Source of the DNA: CAILZL01 sp050248275 | Lineage (GTDB): Bacteria > Pseudomonadota > Gammaproteobacteria > Steroidobacterales > Steroidobacteraceae | DNA length: 64,000 bases | Assembly: GCA_050248275.1 (NCBI GenBank) | Contig: JBFWSR010000012.1 | Location: 1 to 64,000, forward strand | Direction: 5' to 3' | Shown: positions 44,339-54,600 of the stretch, in pieces | How the letters are laid out: each line of letters starts with the position of its first letter | Numbering within the stretch: the first letter of the stretch is position 1 | Position numbers and translations under genes: made by a program | The notes under the pieces: model-generated | The model's input: the letters and a program-made list of their open reading frames with translations, nothing else | What the model was told of the DNA's origin: nothing | Databases searched by the model: none

Positions 44339-44712
44339 CACGCACCTCATGCATCACTGAACAGGCTTACCGTTGCAGTCGGCCTGTGTCTGGTTTACTT
44401 GAAAGCGAAACAGCATTCAGCGACCTGAGTCGCATGACTGTCCCCATGCAGGAAACCAAATGCATGAAGCGTGCACGGCTGGCAGCCGCAAGCACGAAGT
44501 GCTAACAAACACGGGGAACTGTCAACCCAATCGTTTTTTATTGGTCCAGATAATGCGGCGTGCGAAGTCATTCAAATCCCGCACCAGAGCCGCGCAATGG
44601 TGCGCATGCTCTGCCAGCAGACAGTGCAAAGTCATAAAACAGAAAACCCCGCAGTGCCTGCACACTGCGGGGTCTTTACATCTGCGTAGTGAGTCAGCAG
44701 ACAGCCGGCTGA
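44339..44712. other. Intergenic gap with the RRM-gene terminator
   Basis: About 370 bases. It has the terminator at 44645-44674 at its right end and otherwise no recognised element. Plus-strand frames here lack family resemblance. Confidence 0.6.
44645..44674 (-). terminator. Terminator of the RRM gene
   Basis: CCCCGCAGTG at 44647-44656 pairs with CACTGCGGGG at 44663-44672. On the minus strand the stem is followed by TTTTCTGTTTT. It lies about 40 bases past the RRM stop codon. Confidence 0.88.
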
Positions 44713-45033
44713 TTACCAGCGACCACCACCGCCACCGCCGCCACCACCGCCGAAGCGACGGCCACCACCACCACCGCCGCCGCCAGTGCGCTCACGTTCC
44801 TGAGCTTCATTGACACGCAGTGGACGACCACCCATGTCCTTGCCATTCAGCGCAGCAATCGCGCGAGCAGCATCGGCATTGGGCATTTCAACGAAACCGA
44901 AACCACGGGGACGGCCCGTTTCGCGGTCGTTGATGAGGGCTACGGAATTCACCGTGCCGTGCTGTTCGAACAGCTGGCGCAACTCGCCTTCATTAGCGGA
45001 AAACGGCAGATTGCCGACATAGATCTTGGTCAT
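44713..45033 (-). CDS. Glycine-rich RRM RNA-binding protein
   Basis: A 106-residue protein with one RNA-recognition motif (residues 1-80). RNP2 is KIYVGNLPFSANEGELRQLF; RNP1 is RGFGFVEMPN near residue 43. A glycine-rich tail with RRFGGGG-type repeats follows and ends GGRW. Such cold-shock RRM proteins act as RNA chaperones. The start at 45033 gives a clean RRM; an upstream in-frame ATG adds unrelated residues. A 350-base stretch upstream may be a regulatory 5' leader. Confidence 0.92.
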   Translation of the reverse strand: MTKIYVGNLPFSANEGELRQLFEQHGTVNSVALINDRETGRPRGFGFVEMPNADAARAIAALNGKDMGGRPLRVNEAQERERTGGGGGGGGRRFGGGGGGGGGGRW

Positions 45034-45389
45034 ACAAACATTTCTCTCTGAAAAAGCCTCGAGCATCCCCGCTGATACGCATCAACTAGTCGTAGTTTCG
45101 GTTCACTGCGAGGCCTGGTTCATCTTCGGGCTCCGCCCCCGTCACACCAGCGTCCTATCGGGCAGTCGGTGTAGCCGGTACAGTTCCCAGGCCTAACGTT
45201 CGCGGTCTCGTCGGATTTTTCAGAAGTTGGCTATTTGGGTCGAACCCGGCTGGCCAAGCCAGAGAAAAAAGCGGGCAAAGGCAACACGAACGGCGAGGAG
45301 CCTACGCCAAAGCTTTTTATAAGGCAATTGACACCACCCGCTGTCATCAGGTTTGAGCAGCCCTGCTCATTACCCCGCCTCCAATGGCC
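45034..45389. other. Long leader region of the RRM gene and end of metZ
   Basis: A 356-base gap between two minus-strand genes. It holds GC-rich inverted segments (GGGCTCCGCCCC near 45129-45140) that may form a structured mRNA leader, as seen in cold-shock RNA-binding genes, and a weak GAGCAG-CC-CTGCTC hairpin near 45355-45368 after metZ. No gene is supported here; a plus-strand frame across it has no family resemblance. Confidence 0.45.
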
Positions 45390-46601
45390 TCAAACGGCTG
45401 ACAAACCCCGCTGCAGATCGGTTTTCAGATCGACCATATCCTCCAGACCGACGGAAATACGCAACAATCCCTCGGTAATACCCGCCTGCTCACGCTCAGC
45501 CGGTGTAATCCGGGCATGGGTGGTGGTAGCCGGATGAGTGAGCGTGGTTTTGACATCACCCAGGTTGGCGGTGATCGACACCAGTCGGGTGGCATCAATG
45601 AAACGCCAGGCAGCTTCGCGCCCGCCAGTCACCTCAAAGGCAATGATGCCGCCGAATGCCGACTGCTGCCGACTGGCCAGATCGTGTTGCGGATGCGACT
45701 TCAGGCCGGCATAACTGACTCGCTTTACCTGGGGCTGCCGTTCCAGCCAGCCCGCCAGCTCCAGCGCCGCAGCCGAATGCGCCCGCATGCGCAGTTCCAG
45801 GGTTTCCAGCCCCTTGAGAAACACCCAGGCATTGAACGGACTCATGCTCGGACCCGCCGTGCGCAGGAAGCCGAACACCTCCTTGCCAACGAACTCCCTG
45901 GTACCGACCACTGCGCCGCCAACCACACGGCCCTGACCATCCAGATACTTGGTCGCCGAATGAATCACCACATCCGCGCCCAGCGCCAGCGGCTTTTGCA
46001 GCGCCGGCGTGCAAAAACAATTATCCACGGCCAGCACGATGTCATGTGCATGGGCGATCGCGGCAATACCGCGAATATCGCCGATCACGGACAGCGGATT
46101 GGAAGGCGTTTCCAGAAAGAACAGCTTGGTGTTCGGCTTTACCGCCGCACGCCAGGCGTCCAGATGCTGCGGCGGCACATAGCTCACCTCGACACCGAAC
46201 TTGGTCATGTAGCGATTGAACAGCGTGATGATGGAACCGAACACACTGTCGGAACACACCACATGATCGCCCGCCTTCAGCAGCGCCATGCACAGCGACA
46301 AAATGGCGCCCATGCCCGAAGCCGTCGCCACACAGGCCGCGCCGTCTTCCAGCGCCGCCAGACGTTCTTCAAAACACCGCACGGTCGGATTGGTAAAGCG
46401 CGAATAGATGTTGCCTGTCGCACCCTCGGCAAACCGTGCTGCCGCTTCCGCCGCGCTCTTGAACACAAAGCTTGAGGTCGGGAAAATCGGTTCGGCATGC
46501 TCGCCCTCGTGGGTACGGGCATGACCGGTGCGAATCGCCAGCGTCGCCAGATGATAAGGCTCGCGCGCTGGATCTTGGTCGTCCAAACTGTCGTTACTCA
46601 T
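45390..46601 (-). CDS. metZ: O-succinylhomoserine sulfhydrylase
   Basis: A 403-residue PLP enzyme of the Cys/Met metabolism family that makes homocysteine from O-succinylhomoserine and sulfide. It shows the YSRFTNPTVRCFEERLAALE region near residue 65, the SGMGAILSLCMALLKAGDHV block, FLETPSNPLSVIGDI, and the PLP-lysine site VIHSATKYLDGQGRVVGG near residue 200. Length and motifs fit MetZ better than MetB. The ATG at 46601 is preferred to a start 12 codons upstream that would extend to the edge of the adjacent MITE. Confidence 0.93.
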   Translation of the reverse strand: MSNDSLDDQDPAREPYHLATLAIRTGHARTHEGEHAEPIFPTSSFVFKSAAEAAARFAEGATGNIYSRFTNPTVRCFEERLAALEDGAACVATASGMGAILSLCMALLKAGDHVVCSDSVFGSIITLFNRYMTKFGVEVSYVPPQHLDAWRAAVKPNTKLFFLETPSNPLSVIGDIRGIAAIAHAHDIVLAVDNCFCTPALQKPLALGADVVIHSATKYLDGQGRVVGGAVVGTREFVGKEVFGFLRTAGPSMSPFNAWVFLKGLETLELRMRAHSAAALELAGWLERQPQVKRVSYAGLKSHPQHDLASRQQSAFGGIIAFEVTGGREAAWRFIDATRLVSITANLGDVKTTLTHPATTTHARITPAEREQAGITEGLLRISVGLEDMVDLKTDLQRGLSAV

Positions 46602-46913
46602 CGAAAAACTCGTCCGCATTGATCCGGATAAAGCCACTAGGAGCCTGTCGGACTTAGGTGATCGTAGCGAGGTGAGTGGAAAATCGAGGACAGTTTTTCG
46701 ATTGCTTGAGGCGAATAGCCGTCGCTATTTAACGAGAACAATCGAAAAGATGGACCGATTAGCCACCGCCGCAGTAGATCATTCCTAAGTCCGACAGACT
46801 CCTAGGGTACCTGTCAGCACGGCAAGGCGCTAACACCATCCGGCAATGCTGACATATCGTATGGCACGGATGCTCAGCACCATTTATTCTCAGGGCCGTT
46901 TTCAGGTACCCCT
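46602..46913. other. Gap between metZ and the FIST gene, holding MITE 2
   Basis: About 310 bases between divergent genes. A 167-bp MITE-like element occupies most of the interval (46638-46804). The remaining 35 bases on the metZ side and about 110 bases on the FIST side must contain promoters, so the element may influence metZ expression. Confidence 0.6.
46638..46804. mobile_element. MITE-like element 2
   Basis: A 167-bp element without a coding frame, with 21-bp terminal inverted repeats (TAGGAGCCTGTCGGACTTAG plus one base at 46638-46658, and its complement with a single mismatch at 46784-46804). CTAG at both outer edges (46637-46640 and 46802-46805) looks like a 4-bp target duplication. 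It differs in sequence from element 1 at 18.8 kb, so a second family is present. It begins 36 bases upstream of the metZ ATG. Confidence 0.8.
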
Positions 46914-48104
46914 ATGTCCCAGATGCAATGGGCTTCGGTCAGCGCCAGCACGCACGCCCTCACCGAAGCTGTAGCCCAAGCCGCCGACCGTCTGCTGGAA
47001 GCACTGGGCGGCGCCGAACCGGATCTGGTCATGGCGTTCGTGTCCAGCCATTACCAGTCACAGTTCGCCGCTCTGCCCGGTCTGCTGCGGCACGAATTCG
47101 AATCGGCGCAGCTGTGCGGCTGCCTGGGCGTCAGCGTCATTGGCGGGGCGCATGAACTCGAAAATCAGGCAGCCATCACCTTGATGGGCGCGCTGCTGCC
47201 CGACGTCGAGCTACATGGCGTACATCTCGAACATCAGGTCACGCCGCCCACCTATGCCGAGCGCAGCCTGTGGCTTGGCGCACTGGGACTGGATGCCCTT
47301 GCGCCCCAATGCATGCTGTTGCTGGCCGACCCGTTCAGTTTTACCACCGAATCCTTCCTCAAAGGGCTGGATCGCCATTTTCCCCAGACAGTGAAGTTCG
47401 GCGGACTGACCAGCGGCATGGAACAACCCGGCATGCCCTGCCTGCTGTTGAACGAAAAGGTCTATTCCTCAGGCTGCATTTGCCTGACCATGAGCGGCGA
47501 CATTGCCGTCGATACCATCGTCGCGCAGGGCTGCCGCCCGATTGGCGATCCGATGTTTGCCAGCGGCACACATGAAAATCTCATCCTGGAACTGGACGGC
47601 AAGATACCGCGCGAAGTCCTGACCGAACTCTATCAACACATCAAACGCAGCGATCGCAAGCTGTTTACCGATGCGCTGTTCATCGGTCTGGCGATGGAAC
47701 CGCAACGCGAACAATACCAGGCAGGCGACTTCCTGATTCGCACCATTCTCGGCCTGGACCCAGACAGCGGCGCGCTGCTGATCAACACCCACATCCCGCC
47801 ACACAGCGTGGTGCAACTGCACCTGCGCGACGCAGTGACTTCCGCACAGGATCTGGAACAACTGCTAAGCCGCTACCGCGCCAGCCACGATCCCGGAGAA
47901 CTCCGCGGCATCCTGCTGTTCTCCTGTCTGGGGCGCGGCGCCGAGTTTTATGGTCATGCGGATCACGACCACAATACTTTCAAACAGCAGGTTGGCGATC
48001 TGCCACTGAGCGGCCTGTTCTGCAATGGCGAGATCGGCCCGGTGCGCGGCGTCACCCATCTGCATGGCTATACCAGCGTATTCGTACTGTTCAAGAAGGC
48101 GTGA
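46914..48104 (+). CDS. FIST domain signal-sensing protein
   Basis: A 396-residue protein with FIST-N (about 25-210) and FIST-C (about 225-370) domains, modules thought to bind small ligands such as amino acids in signalling proteins. Recognisable stretches are ADRLLEALGGAEPDLVMAFVSSHY, CGCLGVSVIGGAHELE, VKFGGLTSGMEQ, GELRGILLFSCLGRGAEFYG and LPLSGLFCNGEIGPV. No output domain is attached. The gene ends one base before the end of the ATP-grasp gene on the other strand, so the two converge almost exactly. Confidence 0.9.
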   Translation: MSQMQWASVSASTHALTEAVAQAADRLLEALGGAEPDLVMAFVSSHYQSQFAALPGLLRHEFESAQLCGCLGVSVIGGAHELENQAAITLMGALLPDVELHGVHLEHQVTPPTYAERSLWLGALGLDALAPQCMLLLADPFSFTTESFLKGLDRHFPQTVKFGGLTSGMEQPGMPCLLLNEKVYSSGCICLTMSGDIAVDTIVAQGCRPIGDPMFASGTHENLILELDGKIPREVLTELYQHIKRSDRKLFTDALFIGLAMEPQREQYQAGDFLIRTILGLDPDSGALLINTHIPPHSVVQLHLRDAVTSAQDLEQLLSRYRASHDPGELRGILLFSCLGRGAEFYGHADHDHNTFKQQVGDLPLSGLFCNGEIGPVRGVTHLHGYTSVFVLFKKA

Positions 48105-49136
48105 TCAATTGCGCCACGCCACTCGATACCGCCTGCCCAAACGCACGATACGTTCCAGCAAGTCGGCATAATCGTCACCCGCGACGGCGGCGGCACGGGC
48201 AAAATCATCGTAGGAGGTCAGACAGGGATTGGCATTGGCCTCCAGCACATAGACATTGCCATCCGCGCTTAATCGCAAGTCGATACGCGCATACCCAGAA
48301 AGCGACAACACCCGATACACCTGCTTGGCGATGTCGCTGATCCGCACCCGCAACTCAGGCGCAATATCCCGAGCGGCATGCGAAGCAATGTTGTGTCTGT
48401 CGCGATATTCATGATCCCACTTGACCTTGCGGGTGGCTATCGCAGCGCCCTCCCTGTCAGACCCCGAGGTGCCGAAGTCCATTTCCCACAGCGGATAAGT
48501 TTGCAGACGTTCATTGCCGATCACGCCCACATACAACTCACGTCCTGCAATGAACTCCTCAACCAGCGCCGCCGAACCGGTCTGCCCATGAATGAATTCC
48601 ACCCGCTGCTTGAGTCTGGTCATATCCCGCACAATCGAAGCCTGCGAGATGCCCAGGGAGGCATCATCCGTCACCGATTTCACGAACAGGGGAAAATGCA
48701 GTCCGGCCGGTAGCTGTACGCGTTGACCCTTGGCAAACACCACAAAACCCGGAGTGGCAATGCCATGAAATGCCATGATTTGCTTGGCCAGCGCCTTGTC
48801 GCGAGACAACAACAAACCACGTGGATTGCAGCCGGTATACGGCTGGCGCATCAGCTCCAGAAACGAGACGACATGCTGGTCGTAACTGACCAGACCCTGG
48901 AATTCTTCGGCCAGATTAAAAGCCACGTGCGGTCGCCACTCCTTGAGAGCAACCGTCAATTCCTCAAGATTGTCTCCCAATCCCAGGCAACGCACCTCGT
49001 GCCCTGACGCTTTGAGCTGCCGCATCACATCGAATTCGGTATAAAACTCGTCGATCTGCTGCGGCGTGCACTGACTCAGATCATCAGGTGGCACCAGGGT
49101 TTCATGCATCAGGATCAGTATGCGTTGCGGTTTCAT
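48105..49136 (-). CDS. ATP-grasp ligase (D-Ala-D-Ala ligase-like)
   Basis: A 343-residue ATP-grasp protein. Signs are the N-terminal Rossmann-like RILILMHETLVPPDDL and VAFNLAEEFQG, the ATP-grasp lid GLHFPLFVKSVTDDASLGIS near residue 155, the VEEFIAGRELYVGVIG strand, and the metal site YARIDLRLSADGNVYVLEANANPCLTSYDDF near 290. The substrate is unknown; it resembles D-alanine ligases and RimK-like enzymes. It is the last gene of a four-gene operon, 9 bases after the phosphatase gene. Confidence 0.9.
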   Translation of the reverse strand: MKPQRILILMHETLVPPDDLSQCTPQQIDEFYTEFDVMRQLKASGHEVRCLGLGDNLEELTVALKEWRPHVAFNLAEEFQGLVSYDQHVVSFLELMRQPYTGCNPRGLLLSRDKALAKQIMAFHGIATPGFVVFAKGQRVQLPAGLHFPLFVKSVTDDASLGISQASIVRDMTRLKQRVEFIHGQTGSAALVEEFIAGRELYVGVIGNERLQTYPLWEMDFGTSGSDREGAAIATRKVKWDHEYRDRHNIASHAARDIAPELRVRISDIAKQVYRVLSLSGYARIDLRLSADGNVYVLEANANPCLTSYDDFARAAAVAGDDYADLLERIVRLGRRYRVAWRN

Positions 49137-49145
49137 CCGCGCAAC

Positions 49146-50657
49146 TTAATCGCTGGATGCAGCGGTCAGCAAGCGTTCTGCCACTGTCAGCAATTCATTT
49201 GCTCCAGGTAATGTCTCGCGCCAGACAATCGGCAGACCCTGCACGCCATAGCGTGCACCCGCCAGCGCGCCACATACGGCCGCCACGCTGGCTGGACGCG
49301 CTGCCTTGTGCATGGCCTTGAAAACCGCCGATTGAAAATCAGGCGTCGTGGCCAGCGCATGAATGGCGGTGGCCAGTACGGAAACAATGTCTTCACCCGC
49401 CGGCTGACTCATGGCAGTCCGCCAGCCGCCATCGATCAGACGTTCCAACTCGGGCTTGAGCCTGAGTTCGCGCAACGCAGTCAATGCCTTGCCGGTGTTG
49501 AACTGCAACCACTGCGCAGGCGGCACGCCTTCGACAATGCCCAGTAACAGCGCAGCAAACACGCGACAGGCATCCAGTACGATCGGCGCCTGCGATGTGG
49601 TGCGCGACGATTCAGCGGCTTCACGCAACGCCATCACCGGATTACCCGCAAAGTACAAGGCCACGGGCGTACAGCGCGCCAGGGAATGTGCATCCATCAG
49701 GGCCGGATCGTGCGAGCCCGCCAATGGATTGCGCTTCCATTGCCACAATCCCAGGGCTTTTTGCACCAGCGACGGTACTGCCATTACATGACCGTCACTG
49801 CTGTACCGGCCCTGTTTCTGCCAGGCCAGATAACGCTGCATCTGATCTTCGGCATGCATCTGCGCGCAATGCAACAGGCTGTCTGCCAATGCCAGACTCA
49901 TTGCCGTCTCGCCGCCCCAGCGCAAGCCAGAAAGATTGTGGATGATGCCTTCAGCAGCACCGGAAGCACCTGCATTTTTGGATGACGCGATGGCAGTACC
50001 CAGTGCATCGCCCAACGCCAGCCCCAGCAAGGCGCCCTGATAGGTATCCGCCCTGCCATGTGCCATCGCCAATGATCCGGTGACAATGCTTTGTTGGTTC
50101 TGAAACTTCAGGATGAAGGCTTCCTGCTCATCCGTTTCCGGCACATGGGGCCAGCGACTCGCTCGACCGCATTCCTGCCACAGGGAGTTCAGTATTTCGA
50201 GAGCCTGAGAACCATCATATCCATGCCGCACCAGATGACAGCCGATCACCGTGCCGGTGCGACCGATGCCTGCACGGCAATGCACATACACGCCCATGCC
50301 GGCAGCCAGCGCTTCATCAATGGCATCGAGAATGGCCGCCATTTGTTGCGCCTGTTCGGGCACGCCATGATCCCGAATGGCAAAACGCCGATGCACCACC
50401 GGCTTGCCGCCAAAGCGCGCAGGCAAACGCCCCTCATAGGCGGTCAGTTCATCGACTGCCGTCAGATTGATGAAACAGGTCACGCCCGCAAGCAACAGAT
50501 CCTGCAGACGCACCGCAGAATCCGCGTCATTGCCGGTCAGCGGATATTCACCGGCCAGCAAGACGCCGGGACGCACCCAGTAACTGTTCACCAATGGTTT
50601 GACAGGAGCCTGCGTCTGCCGGGTATACAACGAAATCAATGGTGGTTTACTCAACAT
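49146..50657 (-). CDS. Dual-specificity phosphatase fused to degenerate ADP-ribosylglycohydrolase domain
   Basis: A 503-residue two-domain protein. Residues 30-185 are a dual-specificity phosphatase with the active site VHCRAGIGRTGTVIG (Cys127, Arg133) and a likely general acid Asp96. Residues 203-503 follow the ADP-ribosylglycohydrolase fold: GALLGLALGDALG, the catalytic-loop region WGGETAMSLALADSL, TPVALYF, and the terminal VAAVCGALAGARYG. Enzyme members need Asp/Thr residues in the W-T-D-D-T loop and in the G-D-x-D-T loop; here these read W-G-G-E-T and R-P-A-S-V, so metal binding and catalysis are unlikely. The domain may bind ADP-ribose as a reader. Follows SWIM gene by 23 bases. Confidence 0.8.
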   Translation of the reverse strand: MLSKPPLISLYTRQTQAPVKPLVNSYWVRPGVLLAGEYPLTGNDADSAVRLQDLLLAGVTCFINLTAVDELTAYEGRLPARFGGKPVVHRRFAIRDHGVPEQAQQMAAILDAIDEALAAGMGVYVHCRAGIGRTGTVIGCHLVRHGYDGSQALEILNSLWQECGRASRWPHVPETDEQEAFILKFQNQQSIVTGSLAMAHGRADTYQGALLGLALGDALGTAIASSKNAGASGAAEGIIHNLSGLRWGGETAMSLALADSLLHCAQMHAEDQMQRYLAWQKQGRYSSDGHVMAVPSLVQKALGLWQWKRNPLAGSHDPALMDAHSLARCTPVALYFAGNPVMALREAAESSRTTSQAPIVLDACRVFAALLLGIVEGVPPAQWLQFNTGKALTALRELRLKPELERLIDGGWRTAMSQPAGEDIVSVLATAIHALATTPDFQSAVFKAMHKAARPASVAAVCGALAGARYGVQGLPIVWRETLPGANELLTVAERLLTAASSD

Positions 50658-50680
50658 GTTCTATCAGAAATATCAAACAT

Positions 50681-51664
50681 TCACTTAATCGTTACCTGCT
50701 TGCCGCCACGTGGTTTGCGGGGTCTGCCAGCGGATTTTGACTTGAACACTGCCGGTCCGGGGCGCGCGCCGGGCAGCGTGCCATTGCCGGCCGCCAGCTC
50801 GCGAGCCAGCTCACGTCCATGCACGAGCGCAGGACCCAGCAACTGCTGCGGCGATTCATGCACCGGCCAGAACGCCGGAGTTCCCAGACTGCGCAACAAG
50901 GCGCCCGATGTCGGCGCAACATCGAAATTAAAACTGAAAACCGGCAGCGGCACTGCGCTGCGTTCGAAATTCTGGAGCGACAACGCAGCCAGCGGTACGG
51001 CGTTAGGCAGAACGGCACCCGCTTCAGAGGGGGCCGCAGGCAACGTGCCGCCTCCTGCGCCACTATGCGCTCGTAACCGATTCAATCCGGCCAGCACCTG
51101 CTCCTTGCTGCGGCCGCGTAACTCAAACAGCAGAAACGGATCGCGATCCAGCGCTTCGCCCAGTACATAGTGAGTAGCCGCCACATGCTTGCAGGGGCTG
51201 GACCAGTCGTCACAACCGCAGTCGGCGTCAATGTCGTGCGAACTGACGGGAAACAGGCTCTTGCCGCAGCCGCGAAACAGCCGGTCAATCTCTCTGGGCA
51301 TCTCGCCATTCAGCAATTGCGCAGCGAATAATGCCTGCTGACTCATGGCCTGCATGATCTGATTCCATGCCAGAGGCTCGAACACTTCCAGATTCAGGCT
51401 CACTGCAAAGTTGTCCAGTTCGTCATCGGTCACGATGGCGCTGACCTTGCCGGGCTCGATTTTCAGGCCATGCACATGACCGTCGCGCGCATAGGCGCGT
51501 CCCTTGCCCAGACGCGCGACCACATCGCGCGAACTCCGTTCCAGCGCTTCAATCCAGCGTTGCCCCCACCAGGTCATGCCCAATGATTTGGGTTTGCCGG
51601 CGCTCACGGCTTTGCCTTCACTCAGCCTTACATCGCCCGGCTTGTTTGCAGAGGACTTGCTCAT
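50681..51664 (-). CDS. SWIM zinc finger protein
   Basis: A 327-residue protein with one SWIM zinc finger, DADCGCDDWSSPCKHVAA (C-x-C-x(n)-C-x-H), near residues 155-172, preceded by a helical domain with MTWWGQRWIEALE, typical of SWIM proteins adjacent to SNF2 helicases. The N-terminal 25 residues and the C-terminal tail (PRKPRGGKQVTIK) are basic. It overlaps the helicase gene by 4 bases (ATGA) and so is probably translated with it. Family role is thought to involve DNA, but the function is not known. Confidence 0.9.
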   Translation of the reverse strand: MSKSSANKPGDVRLSEGKAVSAGKPKSLGMTWWGQRWIEALERSSRDVVARLGKGRAYARDGHVHGLKIEPGKVSAIVTDDELDNFAVSLNLEVFEPLAWNQIMQAMSQQALFAAQLLNGEMPREIDRLFRGCGKSLFPVSSHDIDADCGCDDWSSPCKHVAATHYVLGEALDRDPFLLFELRGRSKEQVLAGLNRLRAHSGAGGGTLPAAPSEAGAVLPNAVPLAALSLQNFERSAVPLPVFSFNFDVAPTSGALLRSLGTPAFWPVHESPQQLLGPALVHGRELARELAAGNGTLPGARPGPAVFKSKSAGRPRKPRGGKQVTIK

Positions 51665-54600
51665 GAGGTTACCGCTCTGCGTTTGCGCGCCGGCACCAGC
51701 GGTTCTTCCGGTTCATCCGTATCCGGCGCATCGGCCACCACCGTATTGGGCGCCAGCGCAAACAGTTCGCGCAATTCGTGATTATCCAGCTCGGTGATCC
51801 ACGACTCGCCCTGCGTCACGACGCGCGCGGCCAGATCGCGTTTGGCTTCCAGCATCTGATCGATCTTTTCTTCCACCGTACCGGCACAGAGCAGTTTGTA
51901 GACCTGTACGTTGCGTTGCTGACCGATGCGATAGGCACGATCGGTGGCCTGATCTTCCACCGCAGGATTCCACCAGCGATCGAAATGAAACACTTCGGTG
52001 GCCGCGGTCAGATTCAAGCCGGTACCGCCCGCCTTCAACGAAATCACCAGCAGACGCGACGCGCGCGGTTCTTCCTGAAAACGCCGCACCATCTCATCGC
52101 GTGCCGCACGACTGACGCCGCCATGCAGGAAAGGCACCGCCTTGCCCTGCAAGCGCGACAAGGCGCGCACCAGGCGCTCACCCATTTCACGATATTGGGT
52201 AAAGATCAACGCACGGTCATCGGCGGCCAATACCTGCTCCAGCATTTCCATCAAGCGATCCAGCTTGCCGGACCGGCCATTGAGCGGCCCTTGCTCGCGC
52301 AGGTAATGCGCGGGATGGTTGCAGATCTGCTTGAGCGCCGTCAGCAAGGCCAGCACCCGGCCACGACGAGTGATGCCATCGGCAGATTCGATTTCCAGCA
52401 GGGATTCATTCACGGCCGATTGATACAGGCCAGCCTGTTCGCGCGTCAGCGGACAGTACACCTTGGTTTCCTGTTTGGCGGGCAGATCGACCATGATGCT
52501 GGGATCGTTCTTGATCCGCCGCAGGATGAATGGCGCCACCATGCGGCGCAGTCGCAGCGCCACATCTTCGCGTCCGTAACGTTCCACTGGAATGGCGATC
52601 TCGCGCCGGAAAGTTTCGCGCGGTCCGAGCAGACCGGGATTGAGAAACTCCATGATCGACCACAGCTCGGCCAGATGGTTTTCCACCGGCGTGCCTGTCA
52701 AGGCAACGCGCTCTGCTGCTTGCAATGTGCGCGCCGCACGCGCAGTGGCCGAAGCCGGGTTCTTGATGAACTGAGCTTCATCCAGCGCCACCATGGCGAA
52801 CTCGATGTCCTGCAGCCAGGGCAGATCGCGGCGCATCAGGCCATAACTGGCGAGCACCAGCCGGCCCTGTGCCGCAACTTGAAAATCTTCGGCATTCTGG
52901 ATGCGCTGCACGCCGTAATGCCGCAGCACCGACAGGTTCGGCGCAAAGCGCGCGATCTCGCGTTCCCAATTGCCGATCACTGAAGTCGGACACACCAGCA
53001 ACACCGGCCGCGTATCGTCAGGCCGTTCAGTCTGACGATGCAACAGCAAGGCAAGCAATTGCACGGTCTTGCCCAGCCCCATGTCGTCGGCCAGACAGGC
53101 GCCCAATCCCAGTTGCGTCAGATACGCCATCCAGCTCATGCCGCGCAATTGATAGGGCCGCAACTGGGTTTGCAGTGCCTGCGGCGCGGGCAGTTCCTGA
53201 ATCGCATCGCGCTCGCGTATCTGCGCCACCAGTTCACCCAGCGCGCCCTGCGCAATGACTTGAATGCGCAAGGGGGAATCGGCCTGCGTGATGGTTTCGG
53301 TCAGCGCCAGCGACAACGCCAGCGACATGCCCAAGGTGCCGCCACCCTGTGCCAGCAATTTGTGAGCATGCGCCAGCTCGCGCGCATCGAGAATCACCCA
53401 CTGGTCATGAAAACGCGCCAGCGGTGCGCGCAGTTCGGCCAGCTCATCCAGATCCGTCAAGGTCAATGCGCGGTCCACCAGGCTGGCCCGCCAGCGATAG
53501 GGCAACTGTTGACCAGATGCCAGGATGCGTGCCGCACTTTCCCCGGCGCCAATGCACATGCTCATCTGCAAGCGTTGTTGTTGCGCGGGCTGCAGCGCTT
53601 CGGGCAACTGCACTTCGATGCCCGCCTGCTCCAGTGCGCCCAGTTGTTGCAGCAATTCATAAACCATGCGCGGCCTGAGCAACAGCGCTTCAGGGCGCGG
53701 CTTGCGTAACTCAGCTTCAATGAAACTGAAGCTGCGCGCCGCCACCGCCAGCATCTGCAGCAACTGCTCCTGCGCCATGCGCAAATCACACTGCAAACGC
53801 GCGGCCGCCTGCGTGCCGTCGGTGAACAGTTCGTGCGCCGATGCCTGCACCGAAGGATCATCACGTTTCTGCACGGCAAACTGCAGCGAGAACTCGCTGC
53901 TATCGTCAGGCGGTAAAGTCAGTTGCAGACACAGGCACAACGGCGGCGCGATCCCCGATACCGGCTGCAGCCAGTCGCGCAGGTCACTGAGTACGCTGCG
54001 TTCCTGCACGCCTTCCGGCACAAAACCCGCATCCTCGCCCAGCAAGGCCGATTGCAAGCGCTGCGGCCAGGGCACTTGCGACACGGCCATACCGGCAATT
54101 TGCTTGACGGCGGCTGATCGCTTGCGCGGCTTGCTGCGTGGTTGTGCGGCACGCAGCAATTGATCCGCCAGCGTATCGAGGAACTCGCGCAACAGGGCGC
54201 TGGCCGTCCACACCAGCACGGTACTATCGGCCTGCGCGTCGGGCCGAGTCAGCGGCAACGCATGCGCTGCCACCGGAAAGGCCTGGGCCAGTGCCGTCAC
54301 GCGCTCGGCATCGTGCGGCAGATTGAGCACGACGCTCCAGCGCGCCACCTGTCGATCGGCATGTTTGATGACACGCGGCAGCACCTGTTCGCGCGCCACC
54401 AGTTCCAGACCCAGCTTGGCTGCCAGACTCCACACTGCGACCGAAGGCGGCAGCTGCGACAATTCTGTTTGCGTCAGGGCCGCCAGCTGTACCCCGCCTT
54501 CCAGCAAGGGCAGGCGATAACCGCGCACCCGACGCAATTTAAATGTTTTTTCGGCGCAGGACTCATCGGGAATCACCCGGGTGGCAGGTTCACCCAATAC

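Noticed and set aside
45235..45537. Plus-strand open frame of 100 codons before metZ end
   Set aside because: Overlaps metZ and a probable leader region; no family resemblance.
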